A stretch of 6,399 bases of DNA from an uncultured Lachnospiraceae bacterium. Its GTDB lineage: Bacteria; Bacillota_A; Clostridia; Lachnospirales; Lachnospiraceae. The notes below the pieces were generated by a model, which saw nothing but the letters and a program-made list of their open reading frames with translations, made no database searches and was not told where the DNA came from. Of the stretch, positions 6,055-6,399 are shown piece after piece; the first letter of the stretch is position 1, and every line of letters begins with the position of its first letter. Where the stretch lies: positions 1 to 6,399 of the forward strand of contig CAJTOU010000095.1 of the NCBI GenBank assembly GCA_910577835.1, written 5' to 3'. Made by a program: the position numbers and the translations under genes.

Positions 6055-6261
6055 TAAATGGAATCGAATTAAGGATTGCAGACAGGTGGTATCCATCCAG
6101 TAAATTATGTCATGGATGTGGCTGTGTAAAAACAGACCTGAAATTATCTGACAGGGAATATGTCTGTAAATGTGGATACCATGCAGACAGAGATTTGAAT
6201 GCAAGTCTGAACCTGATGGATGCGAAAACTTATAAAACAATGTAAAAAATGTTTGTAAGTA

Positions 6262-6316
6262 AGGGTGGCAATTTTGTTGCCATGTCGTTTTATGACACAG
6301 CCCCTTTGGGCTGCCA
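6262..6316 (-). repeat. Triple-hairpin element, copy C (inverted, after tnpB)
   Basis: This third copy, 55 bp, is on the opposite strand, 16 bp beyond the tnpB stop and flanked by TA (6260-6261 and 6317-6318). Read on the minus strand, the hairpins are CAGCCC-AAAG-GGGCTG, TGTCAT-AAA-ACGACA and TGGCAAC-AAA-ATTGCCA, ending CCCT. It has lost one base of hairpin 1 and has one mismatch in each of hairpins 2 and 3, so it looks older than copies A and B. Confidence 0.8.
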
Positions 6317-6318
6317 TA

Positions 6319-6399
6319 ATATGTACCGATGGCTCAGTCATACGTTTTCATGGATGGCATTAGTCGGGAATTTACGACTGTGGAGTGTACAGGCTGTCT
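6319..6399 (+). ncRNA. Possible remnant of a TnpB guide-RNA (omega RNA) scaffold
   Basis: In IS200/IS605 elements the guide RNA comes from the tnpB 3' end and the transposon right end. The sequence after copy C contains a small stem, AGTCG (6362-6366) with CGACT (6375-6379), followed by GTGGAG. The position fits, and this layout is reminiscent of scaffolds I have seen after tnpB genes, but I cannot verify a match here. The right end is cut by the window edge. Confidence 0.3.

Larger units (their letters stand above)
5523..6245 (+). pseudogene. tnpB: Degenerate TnpB (IS605 OrfB family RNA-guided nuclease)
   Basis: The C-terminal half of a TnpB can be followed through three reading segments. 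Segment 1 (5523-5688) begins at RuvC-I, GIDLVIKNFAVLSNG, and runs into a Lys-rich helix. One extra A in the run at 5686-5688 shifts the frame. Segment 2 (5689-5997) carries GEATRQN, then RuvC-II TIEDLNISGMMKNRHLSKA, and contains the first inserted element. Segment 3 (6057-6245) follows the second insertion. It carries NGIELRIADRWYPSS, the zinc-finger cysteines (LCHGCGCV and YVCKCG), RuvC-III HADRDLNASLN and the stop TAA. The N-terminal part, roughly 170-190 residues in relatives, is missing and replaced by the unrelated fragment upstream. Full-length TnpB is an RNA-guided DNA nuclease of IS200/IS605 transposons. This copy cannot be functional. No TnpA lies in the window. Confidence 0.88.

Noticed and set aside
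5820..6316. CRISPR array, because similar units recur at intervals.
   Set aside because: Only three copies, unequal spacing, one inverted, and the sequence between them is continuous TnpB coding rather than spacers.
6052..6341. Minus-strand ORFs of 62-65 codons across the tnpB end and copy C.
   Set aside because: They are the complement of TnpB zinc-finger coding and the repeat element, with no start signals.

Overview
The window reads as low-GC Firmicutes DNA. AGGAGG-type ribosome binding sites, A/T-rich codon use, a GHKL/LytTR two-component pair and a hemerythrin-response regulator fusion together suggest a gut-type Clostridia, most likely Lachnospiraceae. The family-level assignment is inference. 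All intact genes lie on the + strand.

Region 1 (1-2579) holds a small ArsC/Spx-like thioredoxin-fold gene. It is followed by an AgrA/AgrC-like pair, a LytTR response regulator and a membrane GHKL histidine kinase, which abut as TAG-ATG. No signalling-peptide gene accompanies the pair. The short gap before the regulator holds a 13-bp direct repeat with a 21-bp period placed just upstream of a -10 box. This is the geometry expected of a LytTR dimer site, so the pair is probably autoregulated.

Region 2 (2580-5178) holds a separate transcription unit for a three-domain protein: hemerythrin with all seven iron ligands, a CheX-like middle domain, and a C-terminal receiver. It probably couples oxygen or redox sensing to a phosphorelay or chemotaxis output. 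Next comes a full-length short-chain dehydrogenase of the YdaD/YghA type, closed by a clear rho-independent terminator.

Region 3 (5179-6399) is decaying mobile DNA. A good promoter and RBS drive a small unrecognised gene broken by one extra A. It runs into a 5'-truncated, frameshifted TnpB (IS605 OrfB) remnant, which keeps RuvC-I (partial), RuvC-II, the zinc finger and RuvC-III.

The most interesting signal is in this remnant. Two copies of a 57-58 bp element interrupt the TnpB frame, and a third inverted copy lies 16 bp beyond its stop codon. Each element is three hairpins placed end to end with 3-nt loops, inside a short closing stem, giving a cloverleaf-like shape. All six hairpin differences between the two insertions in tnpB are compensatory base-pair changes. 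Removing each element with one copy of a flanking TA restores the TnpB reading frame at that point, which identifies them as real insertions with a TA duplication. I do not recognise this element as a named family.
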